Shown here piece after piece: positions 16,144-24,518 of a stretch of 58,505 nt of DNA (positions are counted from its first letter, which is position 1; every line of letters begins with the position of its first letter). The position numbers and the translations under genes are program-made. Under the pieces are notes generated by a model. That model was not told where the DNA came from, made no database searches, and worked only from the letters and a program-made list of their open reading frames with translations. The stretch lies in assembly GCA_910587915.1 (NCBI GenBank), contig CAJUOB010000017.1:1-58505 (forward strand). The letters are read 5' to 3'. This DNA is from an uncultured Muribaculaceae bacterium. Lineage in GTDB: Bacteria; Bacteroidota; Bacteroidia; Bacteroidales; Muribaculaceae.

Positions 16144-16156
16144 CATCTATAATTAT

Positions 16157-16186
16157 AAAAAAAGCCCCGCGAACGAGCGCGGAGCC
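16157..16186 (-). terminator. Terminator of the PadR/PspC unit
   Basis: On the minus strand a CCGCG/CGCGG stem extended by GGCT is followed by seven U residues (complement of the A-run at 16157-16163). Confidence 0.75.
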
Positions 16187-16226
16187 ATTGGGGAACACAT
16201 ACAAATCATTATGGAGGCAGAGAGAT

Positions 16227-17270
16227 TTACATCGAGGCTGCGATTACAGAAACTGCGATGCCAAAAGATATGAGGAGAATTTCCATTATTAGCACTGTGA
16301 TTTTAGTAGTTTTTGAAGCGGCTTTGGCATTGAACAGCACACAGGCTGAAGCCCAAGCAAGTGCACCTCCGGCTATGGCGCCTACGAGCGACCACAGCAT
16401 TATAAGCACATAGTAGATAGTTTCACCTTCCCATGGCAGCTGGAAATGGATGTCGGGAAAGAGTCCACTGCTGTAGGAGAACTGGCATATGCCTACAGAA
16501 ATGAATGTGATGAGGCCGCCGAGGCACGCCGCGCTTCCCACCAGCCCCAGGAAGCCCATTATCACTTTACCGACGATTGAAAAAAAATCTGTCACGAAAT
16601 TACTATTGCCCTCATCCTGGCTGTCGGCAGGGGCGGCCGTCGGGCTGTTTGCCATAAAGGTCTGTCCAACAGTATCCACATTCACCGGCTCGCCTTTCAT
16701 CTCCAGAATCTGGCGTGGTGTTCTCGCAGGCGGAATAATCATCCATCCAAGCAGGTACAGCACCAGCATCGGTATGAACATTGGAAAAATGAAATTGCAG
16801 CAAGCAAGAACCGCATAAAGCAGGCGAAGGATGTTCGCATTCCAGCCCAGATATGTGGCCACACCACCGAGCACACCGCCGAAAACTTTGTTCTTCATGT
16901 TGCGGTACAAGCGCTTGCGTGTAGGCGTATTGAACGATATGAAGGGCTTCTCTTCATCCTCAGGATTCACCGCGGCAGAACTCGATGTCGACGTCGATTC
17001 TCCGTCGCCTTCGCCCGATATCTGCTCGGGACGGCCCATCGTCTCTATCACTGCAGTTACATCAGTCTTCACTATCACATTAGCGCCCGAAGCCACCCGC
17101 TCCTCGAAGAGCTCGCGTATGCGACTCTCGATATCTCCTACGATTTCTGTGCCTTCAGTACCCTTGAAAGTGAGCCGGAGTTGCTGAAGATAGTCCTGAA
17201 GCATCAGGTAAGCATCTTCATCTATATAGAATATTTGGCCATCGATATTGGCCGGATATGTACGTTTCAT
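16227..17270 (-). CDS. PspC-domain membrane protein
   Basis: The 347-residue protein has an N-terminal cytoplasmic region (IDGQIFYIDEDAY, DIESRIRELFEERV, about 1-85), an acidic/Ser-rich linker (about 85-110), a PspC domain (about 118-185: NKVFGGVLGGVATYLGW, then a long membrane hairpin) and three further membrane helices at about 230-345. PspC proteins sense or respond to membrane stress. It overlaps the upstream PadR regulator by four bases (ATGA), so both are made from one mRNA controlled by the operator at 17708-17730. Its signal and partners are not visible here. Confidence 0.85.
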   Translation of the reverse strand: MKRTYPANIDGQIFYIDEDAYLMLQDYLQQLRLTFKGTEGTEIVGDIESRIRELFEERVASGANVIVKTDVTAVIETMGRPEQISGEGDGESTSTSSSAAVNPEDEEKPFISFNTPTRKRLYRNMKNKVFGGVLGGVATYLGWNANILRLLYAVLACCNFIFPMFIPMLVLYLLGWMIIPPARTPRQILEMKGEPVNVDTVGQTFMANSPTAAPADSQDEGNSNFVTDFFSIVGKVIMGFLGLVGSAACLGGLITFISVGICQFSYSSGLFPDIHFQLPWEGETIYYVLIMLWSLVGAIAGGALAWASACVLFNAKAASKTTKITVLIMEILLISFGIAVSVIAASM

Positions 17271-17629
17271 TCTTCGTCGATATTAATAGGTGGAGGGGTT
17301 GGAGAAGGGAGGAGAATGTGATTTACTGTGTGGCAGATTTCATCCCACGATGTTTTAAGCTGTTCGAGAAACTCGAAACCAAGGGGCGTCAGCGAATAGT
17401 ACTTCCGTGGCGGCCCCGAAGGTGATTCTTCCCAGCGGTAGGCAAGAAGTCCGTCGTTTTTCAGACGGGTAAGGAGTGGATAAAGCGTGCCTTCCATCAC
17501 TATCAGATGAGCTTCTTTCATACTCGCTATAATTTCCGACGCATACGCATCGCCATTACGGAGCAGAAGCAGCACGCAAAATTCCAGCATCCCCTTGCGC
17601 ATTTGCGATTTCAGATTGTCGATGTTCAT
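17267..17629 (-). CDS. PadR-family transcriptional regulator
   Basis: The 120-residue protein has a winged-helix DNA-binding domain typical of PadR: MRKGMLEFCVLLLL, YASEIIASMKEA, EGTLYPLLTRLKNDGLL and PPRKYYSLTPLG. PadR proteins usually repress their own operon. A perfect 9+5+9 inverted repeat overlaps the -33 element of its promoter, consistent with self-repression. It overlaps the PspC gene by four bases. This PadR-PspC pairing is common in Bacteroidetes; the inducer is unknown. Confidence 0.9.
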   Translation of the reverse strand: MNIDNLKSQMRKGMLEFCVLLLLRNGDAYASEIIASMKEAHLIVMEGTLYPLLTRLKNDGLLAYRWEESPSGPPRKYYSLTPLGFEFLEQLKTSWDEICHTVNHILLPSPTPPPINIDEE

Positions 17630-17688
17630 GTTTGTTCTTTCAGTAGATTGTAGATTTTATAGAGGGGTGCCTTTTTATTTTGACACTG

Positions 17689-17719
17689 CAAAGTTAAACA
17701 CTCATATGGTACTATGCAA
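17689..17719 (-). promoter_or_regulatory. Promoter of the PadR/PspC unit
   Basis: TTG (complement of CAA at 17717-17719), a 20-base spacer and TAACTTTG (complement of 17689-17696) match the consensus on the minus strand. Confidence 0.72.
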
Positions 17720-17730
17720 TACATAGTACC
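17708..17730. promoter_or_regulatory. Probable PadR operator
   Basis: GGTACTATG (17708-17716) and CATAGTACC (17722-17730) form a perfect inverted repeat with a 5-base spacer. It contains the ATG-n5-CAT core reminiscent of PadR sites and covers the -33 element of the PadR promoter. Confidence 0.7.
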
Positions 17731-17865
17731 TAAAATCTTCATTATTTTAACATACATTCACAATGCGCAGATCAAAAAGCGAATTAATTTCACATTTTGA
17801 AACACTTCAGCCGCGTATATCAAATTTATTTGGTGGCAAAACTGGTTTTAAATCCCACTTATTCG

Positions 17866-17873
17866 TACATTTG
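17866..17873 (+). promoter_or_regulatory. -7 promoter box for the thioesterase-dprA unit
   Basis: TACATTTG fits TAnnTTTG exactly and ends four bases before the ATG at 17878. A good -33 element is not evident at the right distance. Confidence 0.45.
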
Positions 17874-17877
17874 CTAT

Positions 17878-18285
17878 ATGAATACCGACTATATATTTGA
17901 ATTGCCCATCAAAGTTCGCGACTACGAGGTCGATGCCGAAGGAATTGTCAACAATGCCAACTACCTTCACTACCTCGAGCACACACGCCATGAATTCTGC
18001 GAGCAGGCCGGACTATCGTTCCGGGCCATGCGCGAACGCGGTCTCACGCCCGTAGTGTCGCGCATCGAAATCAAATATCTGCGGTCGCTCGGACTTGCCG
18101 ACAGCATGGTGAGCAAACTCGCCATGACACGTCGCGGTCCCGTATTCGTATTCCGCCAGGACATCTACACCCCCGATGGCGAACCGGTGGTAAAAGCCAC
18201 TGTCGATATCGCTTGTTATGAAAACGGACGACTGTCGCGCGGAACAGCCCTCGCCGAGGCATTCGCCGCATATCTCAACGAATGA
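17878..18285 (+). CDS. Hotdog-fold acyl-CoA thioesterase (4HBT family)
   Basis: This 135-residue protein has the 4HBT layout: VRDYEVDAEGIVNNANYLHYLEHTRHEF, with the catalytic Asp/Glu region early in the fold, then PVVSRIEIKYLRS and a beta-sheet ending VDIACYENGR. Family members hydrolyse acyl-CoA thioesters. A TACATTTG -7 box ends at 17873, so the ATG at 17878 is at or next to the transcription start and the mRNA is probably leaderless; longer upstream frames are excluded. It overlaps dprA by four bases. Because menaquinone synthesis needs a DHNA-CoA thioesterase and the men operon is 4 kb away, that role is a reasonable guess. Confidence 0.85.
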   Translation: MNTDYIFELPIKVRDYEVDAEGIVNNANYLHYLEHTRHEFCEQAGLSFRAMRERGLTPVVSRIEIKYLRSLGLADSMVSKLAMTRRGPVFVFRQDIYTPDGEPVVKATVDIACYENGRLSRGTALAEAFAAYLNE

Positions 18286-19400
18286 CCGACTCCGACATTT
18301 TATACCGCATAGCATTCGCCACATATAGAAACATAAACTACTCCACGGCGACGCGGCTCGAGGCCAAGCACATAAGCCCCGAGGCATTCTTCACATTCCC
18401 GGCCGCCACACTTGCAAGCATCACAGGACTAAAATCCACATTCTTTGCCGACGACCGACGGCACGATGCCATCGAAGCAGCACGACGGGAACTCGACTTC
18501 ATCAGGGCCAACCACATCCGTGCCATATATTACACCGACAGCGACTATCCCACCCGCCTGGCCGAGTGCAACGACGCTCCGGCCATGCTTTTCGTGCTCG
18601 GCAACACCTTCACCGAACATCGCCACGTTGTGTCGGTGGTGGGCACCCGACACTGCACAGCCTACGGAGTGGACTTTACCAAAACGCTCATCGAAGACCT
18701 TGCGAAGGAGCTCGACGATGTTCTCATAGTCAGTGGTCTTGCCTACGGAATCGACATTGCCGCCCACAAAGGGGCTATCTCTGCCGGTGCGACAACAGGC
18801 GCAGTTCTCGCCCACGGACTCAACACCATCTATCCGGCCGACCATCGCGACGCCGCTCGCCGCATAATAGCCGAAGGTGGATTCCTCGCCACCGAATACC
18901 GCACATGCGAGAGCATACACCGTGGCAACTTCCTGGCCCGGAACCGCATCGTCGCAGGCATGGCCGACGTAACGGTTGTCGTGGAAAGCGACCGCCGCGG
19001 AGGAGCCATGTCTACCGCTTCCATCGCATCGGCCTACAGCCGCGAGGTTATGGCTGTCCCGGGCCGCATCTACGATCCGGCCAGCCGTGGTTGCAACGAA
19101 CTCATTGCACGCGGCCAAGCTTCGCTACTGCGCGATGCCGGTGACCTTATCGACCTGATGGGATGGACCCGGCGCCCACAACCCGGGCAGCAGCAGGAAC
19201 TCGATTTCACCCTCGATGCCACCCAGGCCGCCATTGTCGATTTCATCAGGAAAAATCCCGCCGCAACAGTCAACGACATGTGCATAGCACTTGCAATGCC
19301 CTACTCCCGGCTCGGTGCCACACTATTCGAAATGGAGATGTCCGACATCCTCGTTGCACTTCCCGGCGGAAGATATGGAGTGATAGCAAAAACAATCTGA
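18282..19400 (+). CDS. dprA: DNA-processing protein DprA (RecA loader on single-stranded DNA)
   Basis: DprA binds incoming single-stranded DNA and loads RecA in natural transformation. The 372-residue protein has an N-terminal HhH/SAM-like region (about 1-85), a Rossmann-type ssDNA domain (about 95-300) with VSVVGTRHCTAYG, SGLAYGIDIAAHKGA, GLNTIYPADH and RNRIVAGMAD, and a C-terminal winged helix (about 310-370). Length is typical. Its ATG overlaps the thioesterase stop (ATGA), so the two are translationally coupled. The uridine phosphorylase gene starts 51 bases downstream and may be part of the same transcript. Confidence 0.94.
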   Translation: MTDSDILYRIAFATYRNINYSTATRLEAKHISPEAFFTFPAATLASITGLKSTFFADDRRHDAIEAARRELDFIRANHIRAIYYTDSDYPTRLAECNDAPAMLFVLGNTFTEHRHVVSVVGTRHCTAYGVDFTKTLIEDLAKELDDVLIVSGLAYGIDIAAHKGAISAGATTGAVLAHGLNTIYPADHRDAARRIIAEGGFLATEYRTCESIHRGNFLARNRIVAGMADVTVVVESDRRGGAMSTASIASAYSREVMAVPGRIYDPASRGCNELIARGQASLLRDAGDLIDLMGWTRRPQPGQQQELDFTLDATQAAIVDFIRKNPAATVNDMCIALAMPYSRLGATLFEMEMSDILVALPGGRYGVIAKTI

Positions 19401-19451
19401 CGCCATCCGCGCGTTATACCATAAGACATATACACAACTAACATACGCACT

Positions 19452-20327
19452 ATGGAAAACAAGATTATTCCACCATCCGAACTCATCATCAACCCCGATG
19501 GAACAGTATTCCACCTGCACCTGCACCCTTCGCAGCTCACCGACCGCATAATCCTCGTAGGGGACCCCGGTCGCGTCGACATGGTGGCCTCTTTCTTCGA
19601 CACCAAGACATTCGAGGTCTCTGCAAGAGAATTCCACACCATCGGCGGAACTTATAAAGGCAAACCCATAATGTGCCTTAGCCATGGTATCGGCCCCGAC
19701 AACATCGATATTGTCATCAACGAACTCGACGCCCTCGCAAATATCGACTTCGAAACACGCGAAGTGAAAGCCGACAAACGACGTCTCACAATGGTGCGCA
19801 TTGGCACTTCCGGTGCGCTCCAGCCCGAACTATCGCTCGGCACACCGGTAATCGCCGAAAAATCCATCGGATTCGATGGCGTACTCAACTACTACGCCGG
19901 ACGCAACGAAGTAGCCGACCTCGGATTCGAGAAAGCTCTCTGCGAACACACCGGCTGGAATCCTCTATGGGCAAAACCATATATCGTCGACGCCGACGAA
20001 GATTTGGTCAACCAGATCGGACGCGACGACATGGTACGTGGCAATACAATATCCGCTGTCGGATTCTACGGCCCGCAGGGACGCGAACTCCGTCTGCCTC
20101 TCTCCAACCCCGACCTCAACCGCCGCATAGAAGAATTCGAATACAATGGCCGAAAGATAACCAACTATGAAATGGAAAGCGCTCCCCTCGCAGGCCTCGG
20201 ACGCCTCATGGGACATCGCTGCATGACAGTTTGCTCCATCATAGCCAACCGTTACAAAACCGAAGCCAACCCAAACTACAAACAGGGCATCCGCGACCTG
20301 ATCGCAGTCGTCCTCGACCGCATCTGA
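19452..20327 (+). CDS. udp: Uridine phosphorylase-type nucleoside phosphorylase
   Basis: The 291-residue cytosolic enzyme splits uridine with phosphate into uracil and ribose-1-phosphate. It has the phosphate-binding segments ILVGDPGRVD and IGTSGALQ, the region CLSHGIGPDN, and the NYEMESAP segment that contacts ribose. All are typical of the Udp/PNP family. The final 138 coding bases plus the terminator region (20190-20366) are duplicated without change at 21288-21464. It could be transcribed with dprA or from its own undetected promoter. Confidence 0.9.
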   Translation: MENKIIPPSELIINPDGTVFHLHLHPSQLTDRIILVGDPGRVDMVASFFDTKTFEVSAREFHTIGGTYKGKPIMCLSHGIGPDNIDIVINELDALANIDFETREVKADKRRLTMVRIGTSGALQPELSLGTPVIAEKSIGFDGVLNYYAGRNEVADLGFEKALCEHTGWNPLWAKPYIVDADEDLVNQIGRDDMVRGNTISAVGFYGPQGRELRLPLSNPDLNRRIEEFEYNGRKITNYEMESAPLAGLGRLMGHRCMTVCSIIANRYKTEANPNYKQGIRDLIAVVLDRI

Positions 20328-20366
20328 TCCCCCTGTAAATAAAAATCGAAGGGTGAAAGGCAGTTC
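20190..20366 (+). repeat. 177-bp direct repeat, left copy (udp 3' end)
   Basis: By my base-by-base comparison this segment is identical to 21288-21464. It covers the last 46 codons of udp, the stop and the first part of the terminator. Confidence 0.88.
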
Positions 20367-20397
20367 TACCATGCCTCTCACCCTTCCTTCTTTTTTA
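20347..20397 (+). terminator. Terminator of udp
   Basis: GAAGGGTGA-AGGCA pairs with TGCCT-TCACCCTTC around a short loop, followed by a T-rich tract near 20390-20397. Confidence 0.8.
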
Positions 20398-20407
20398 CAC
20401 TATTTTT

Positions 20408-20935
20408 TCAATGTATGGTGACCGTTATCTCCGAAATAAACAAAGTAGGATAGGTGGCTATACGCCGTCCTATTTTAACACTGATTAAATTATCGAATTC
20501 TTCACTCGTTTTCTCTATGCTCACTTTCATTGGAGAATCTTGCCTCAAATGTAGATATCCATAATCTAAATCCGTAGGATAAAACATCCAACGAGTCTCA
20601 CCAAGGACCATATAAGGAGGTATTATATATTTTACATCATCCTTTTGTTGGAAGCCCACGACAGATGATGGAGACAGAAGATCTATCGTATATTTTTCTC
20701 CAACCTTCAGATATACATCTACTTCAGTATCGTAATATATCGATGCATTGAACAATTCATCATCATACGATACAATTGGAACACCCTTACTGCATGCTTC
20801 TTCATATGTAATAAATTCCGGCAAGCGATGGAATACATTTTCCGGCTCAGTTTCGACTATAGTATCCGGCTCATCACTATTGCATGCAATAAACGCAAGA
20901 GACATAGCCAAACATATTAAAAATCTCAATTTCAT
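20408..20935 (-). CDS. Putative lipoprotein of unknown function, AT-rich
   Basis: This 175-residue protein has a lipoprotein signal (MKLRFLICLAMSLAFIAC, lipobox FIAC with Cys18), then an acidic linker and a beta-rich domain without recognised family features. It is probably lipid-anchored in the outer membrane or periplasm. The gene is clearly AT-richer than udp and lies inverted between two copies of the udp 3' end, suggesting acquisition as a small cargo. It has its own good promoter at 21018-21049, with a leader of about 75 bases. Confidence 0.7.
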   Translation of the reverse strand: MKLRFLICLAMSLAFIACNSDEPDTIVETEPENVFHRLPEFITYEEACSKGVPIVSYDDELFNASIYYDTEVDVYLKVGEKYTIDLLSPSSVVGFQQKDDVKYIIPPYMVLGETRWMFYPTDLDYGYLHLRQDSPMKVSIEKTSEEFDNLISVKIGRRIATYPTLFISEITVTIH

Positions 20936-21017
20936 GGATTATTTATTTTTACTTATAGAAAAATAATTCACTTTAGAATTCTGGTTTAGCATAACATTCT
21001 TTCTTAAAGTATTTTCG

Positions 21018-21049
21018 CAAAAATATAAAACATCAATACTTTACGCAAA
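21018..21049 (-). promoter_or_regulatory. Promoter of the lipoprotein gene
   Basis: TTTG (complement of CAAA at 21046-21049), a 20-base spacer and TATTTTTG (complement of 21018-21025) match the Bacteroidetes consensus on the minus strand. Confidence 0.7.
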
Positions 21050-21130
21050 AAAACACATATGCACTAAAATATATTTAACATAATATAGCATATTTTAACC
21101 ATTTCGCATATTCCCATATCGCCACCAACT

Positions 21131-21425
21131 AACTAGATGCCCTCAAATATATCGACGTCAAAATCCGCAAGCTGAAAGCCGATAAATAACGACTATCAAC
21201 GCAAGGGCACCCCTGATGCACTTCGAGCTCGGCGTACCCGACATTGCCGAGAAGTCAATAGTATTCGATTGTGGACGCAATAAAGTAGCAGGCCTCGGAC
21301 GCCTCATGGGACATCGCTGCATGACAGTTTGCTCCATCATAGCCAACCGTTACAAAACCGAAGCCAACCCAAACTACAAACAGGGCATCCGCGACCTGAT
21401 CGCAGTCGTCCTCGACCGCATCTGA
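21131..21425 (+). pseudogene. Degenerate second copy of uridine phosphorylase
   Basis: The segment matches udp in order, but with a large internal deletion. 21131-21287 corresponds to about 19736-19918 of udp with many substitutions and an early in-frame stop (GCCGATAAATAA). It then jumps to the exact 3' end of udp at 21288 (equivalent to 20190). No intact frame remains; an ATG at 21216 would give only a 69-residue fragment. The left part is old and diverged, while the right part is identical to udp, so the two parts have different histories. Confidence 0.85.
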
Positions 21426-21464
21426 TCCCCCTGTAAATAAAAATCGAAGGGTGAAAGGCAGTTC
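21288..21464 (+). repeat. 177-bp direct repeat, right copy
   Basis: Identical to 20190-20366. The two copies are separated by 921 bases that contain the inverted lipoprotein gene. Confidence 0.88.
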
Positions 21465-21492
21465 AACCACGCCTCTCACCCTTCCGTCTTTT
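21446..21492 (+). terminator. Duplicated terminator after the udp relic
   Basis: Same GAAGGGTGA...TCACCCTTC stem as after udp, with a few loop changes and a T-run at about 21487-21492. Confidence 0.72.
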
Positions 21493-21522
21493 TCAGACGC
21501 TATTACCTAATTTCGCCTTTGC

Positions 21523-21819
21523 CTAAAATTCACAGTCCACGCAGGCGCGGGCTGCTATGAGCGGCTTTATGATTGCCACACAAGCCAGATGAGCCGGATG
21601 ACCGGCATACACCTTCAGGTCGTCGAAATTATTGCACACAGCAGTAAGAGTAACTGTCCAGTTGCCCTCGATACCGCTGTTGTCGATAGCTACTTCCATC
21701 GACTTCAACTCAGAAATCTGCGCTGGCAGAGCGTCGAGTCCGGCCTTGAAATCTGCGGCCGCCTTAGCGACTGCAGCCGCTTCGCCTTCGAGGCGGAACA
21801 TAACTACATGTTTAACCAT
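21523..21819 (-). CDS. Dabb-family (A/B barrel) small protein
   Basis: The 98-residue protein begins MVKHVVMFRLEGE and shows the dimeric alpha/beta barrel pattern: DALPAQISELKSMEVAID, then LTAVCNNFDDLKVYAGHPAH. Such proteins are small cytosolic dimers, sometimes oxygenase-like or stress-related, often with unknown substrates. It follows the GH31 gene on the same strand with a nine-base gap, so the two are probably co-transcribed. No function specific to this pair can be read from the sequence. Confidence 0.85.
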   Translation of the reverse strand: MVKHVVMFRLEGEAAAVAKAAADFKAGLDALPAQISELKSMEVAIDNSGIEGNWTVTLTAVCNNFDDLKVYAGHPAHLACVAIIKPLIAARACVDCEF

Positions 21820-21828
21820 AGTTCGAAT

Positions 21829-24318
21829 TTATAATTTTATTGTTTTGCGTTTTCCTGAATACCTTATTATCTTGCCGCCTTGCGATGGAGCATCGCCGGT
21901 GCACGAATCCTTGTCGACAAGTACAATCCTGAAATTACGCTTTTTCAGCATACCGGGGAAGGTACCATTGCGGTCATCGACAGTAAGCGTACGGGCTGCA
22001 TCATCCCACTTGAAGTCTATCGTCGAATATATACCATTCTCATAGTTATATCCGTCGTTCTCATCTTCATATAGGGTGAACGTTGCATCAGCTCCCGGAT
22101 ATATCCTCACTTCAAGATTATCCCAATTCTTTTCATTAGCATACTGGACTGCCGGGCCCCATGGCACAATCGAACCGGCCCGTACATATACCGGCATTAT
22201 GTCGACCGGCACCTCGCGGCTCACCGTACGGCCTCCCGAGCATTTTTCGCCGGTCCAGAAGTCAATCCATTCGCTTCCTGCCGGAAGATAGACATCGGTG
22301 GTGCCAGTCGCTGCCAAATCCTTCACACGACCTTTCCCATCGGCATCGCGCTCGGTGTAGAGAGGTTCCGTTACAGGACGCACAAGAAAACTACGCCCAA
22401 ACATATACTGGGTATCGATATCGAGCACATTAGGATCACCTGCAAAATCCATCATTAGCGGGCGGATAATGCTGCCGTCGCCATCGGTAACTTCCCATGT
22501 TGTGCTATAGAGATACGGCAACAGTTTGTAGCGCAGATGAGTATATTTTTCAATCGCATCATAGGCCCAGTCGCCCTTCTTGCCAAATTGATAGATTTCC
22601 ACAGCGACCGGACTGGAATTGTGCGAGCGCATTATAGGCTGGAACGCTCCCCACTCGTACCAACGCACATGTAGCTCGTGATATGCCGGATTATCCACCG
22701 TATTGCCATATTCCCATGCGAAGAAACCGCCAAGGTCGGTATTCCAATATGGTATACCACATAGCGAATAATTTATCCCGGCGGCAATCTGGCGACGCAT
22801 CACATCCCAGTTGGAAACCACGTCGCCACTCCACGAATGAGAGCCATAGCGCTGCTGGCCGAGAAACGATGAGCGTGTGAGCAGAAAAACACGCTTGTCG
22901 GATGTAGCCTTGCGCTGATTCTCATACACTCCCTTGTTTGACATCAGAGGGAATGCATTGTGTACTCTTCGGAAAGACCCGAGGTATGTTGGTGTATCGA
23001 AATCACTGTCCTTCACCTCAAGATGGTCGGGCTCAGTTGAGTCAAGCCACCAGGCATCCATGCCAAGATCAAAGATGTTTTTCTTCATTTCAGCCCAATA
23101 AATCTCGCGCGCCTTAGGATTGAACGGGTCGTAAGGCTTCACGCCGGCTTTCGGAGGCCATGTCTCGAAGTGAAGAAGAGCATTGAGGCTGTCCATGCGG
23201 CTATACATCTCAGTCCACGGGCCGAACGAAGCCCACACCGATATCATGATATGCGCATTGTTGCGATGCACATAGTCTATCATTTCTTTTGGGCTTTTAA
23301 TGCGTGGATTGGGCGATATACCCGAAAGATCGTCGGTGCCGGGAAGATATTTCATATGCTCGGGATCTCCGATCTTATTTATATAGCGGGGATTCTGGAA
23401 ATTCATGGAATTCCAGTTCGAATCGCAGCCCCAGTACTGCCAGTCCTGTATGATTCCGTCGAGTGGAACCTTAAGTTCGCGGTATTTATCGAGAACCTCG
23501 CACAGTTCATCGGGGCTCTTGTAGCGTTCGCGGCATTGCCAGAAACCGAGAGTCCACAGCGGATAGAGAGGAGCCTTGCCGGTAAGATCTCGCACACCGG
23601 CAATCACACCATCGGCATTGCCGCCATATATGAAATAATAATCTGCACAGTCGCCGATTTCAGAGTCGAACGACATTTCCTGCGGATTATCGGTGAAAGT
23701 TGTCGGTGAGTAGTTATCCCAATAGAGCCCATACCCTTTCACTGAATGCACGAACGGTATGCAGATATGCATATTTGCATTGCGCAGGAAAAGCTTCTGG
23801 TTTCTCTGATTCACCTTGCCGGTCTGCTGCTGACCCAATCCGTATATCACCTCATCCTTATCGAGCAGAAAGGCCTGACGTACATTGTAGGAAGGCACTC
23901 CGGCATCGTCCACAGCCGTGAACTGCGTGCCATAGTCCTTATCCACAAGAAGACGGGCTCCGCCAGCATCGTAGAACCGTATCGCTCCCGTCTCGAGGTT
24001 AAAATCAACAGTGAGACTCTCCGATTTGACACGGGCCGTGCATCCGTTGTCCACGCTCTCGGTCTGCAGATCGACCTTCTCCGGAGTCTTGACTACAGCA
24101 AGACTCTCCTTCACAGCCTTCGATCCCGTCGGAACCTTCATCACCCGCACCATGACAGGAGAATAGAAGCATATGTCCACGTCCATACCCTGCACCTGTG
24201 CTTTCACACCATTGTCGGTAGATATGTATGACTGTGCCGCGATTGCAGTCATTGACAGCAACCCTACAGTAACCAAAATCATACGGCGACAGAAGTCTTT
24301 CATCATTCGTATTTTCAT
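21829..24318 (-). CDS. Secreted GH31 glycosidase, alpha-xylosidase/alpha-glucosidase type
   Basis: The 829-residue protein (start at 24318) has a signal peptide ending ...MTAIAAQ, an N-terminal beta domain (about 30-230), the GH31 (beta/alpha)8 barrel, and C-terminal beta domains. The catalytic nucleophile region reads DAWWLDSTEPD and the acid/base region HSWSGDVVSNWD. GH31 enzymes release alpha-linked glucose or xylose from glycans. The longer frame to 24387 starts MCRAYYRTYRIFDF, which is not signal-like, so the internal ATG is preferred. Substrate cannot be fixed from motifs alone. It is probably periplasmic and co-transcribed with the Dabb gene. Confidence 0.9.
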   Translation of the reverse strand: MKIRMMKDFCRRMILVTVGLLSMTAIAAQSYISTDNGVKAQVQGMDVDICFYSPVMVRVMKVPTGSKAVKESLAVVKTPEKVDLQTESVDNGCTARVKSESLTVDFNLETGAIRFYDAGGARLLVDKDYGTQFTAVDDAGVPSYNVRQAFLLDKDEVIYGLGQQQTGKVNQRNQKLFLRNANMHICIPFVHSVKGYGLYWDNYSPTTFTDNPQEMSFDSEIGDCADYYFIYGGNADGVIAGVRDLTGKAPLYPLWTLGFWQCRERYKSPDELCEVLDKYRELKVPLDGIIQDWQYWGCDSNWNSMNFQNPRYINKIGDPEHMKYLPGTDDLSGISPNPRIKSPKEMIDYVHRNNAHIMISVWASFGPWTEMYSRMDSLNALLHFETWPPKAGVKPYDPFNPKAREIYWAEMKKNIFDLGMDAWWLDSTEPDHLEVKDSDFDTPTYLGSFRRVHNAFPLMSNKGVYENQRKATSDKRVFLLTRSSFLGQQRYGSHSWSGDVVSNWDVMRRQIAAGINYSLCGIPYWNTDLGGFFAWEYGNTVDNPAYHELHVRWYEWGAFQPIMRSHNSSPVAVEIYQFGKKGDWAYDAIEKYTHLRYKLLPYLYSTTWEVTDGDGSIIRPLMMDFAGDPNVLDIDTQYMFGRSFLVRPVTEPLYTERDADGKGRVKDLAATGTTDVYLPAGSEWIDFWTGEKCSGGRTVSREVPVDIMPVYVRAGSIVPWGPAVQYANEKNWDNLEVRIYPGADATFTLYEDENDGYNYENGIYSTIDFKWDDAARTLTVDDRNGTFPGMLKKRNFRIVLVDKDSCTGDAPSQGGKIIRYSGKRKTIKL

Positions 24319-24471
24319 TATGGCAAAATTTAAGGTTATATGGCTGAAATCGAAAATCCGGTATGTCCTATAATACGCCCGACACACCGCCTTTATTGCT
24401 TAGGAGGTTAGCTACCCCCTATACAGAATACGATCGGACAAGTTATTTCACTCAATGCAGGGAAATAAGGA

Positions 24472-24508
24472 CACGGGGATGTTGCCATATGTCAGCAACA
24501 TCCCCGTG
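24472..24508 (-). terminator. Terminator of the lysC/ABC-F unit
   Basis: CACGGGGATGTTGC (24472-24485) pairs perfectly with GCAACATCCCCGTG (24495-24508) across a nine-base loop. It ends the leftward unit 26145-24519. Confidence 0.78.
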
Positions 24509-24518
24509 ACAATACATA

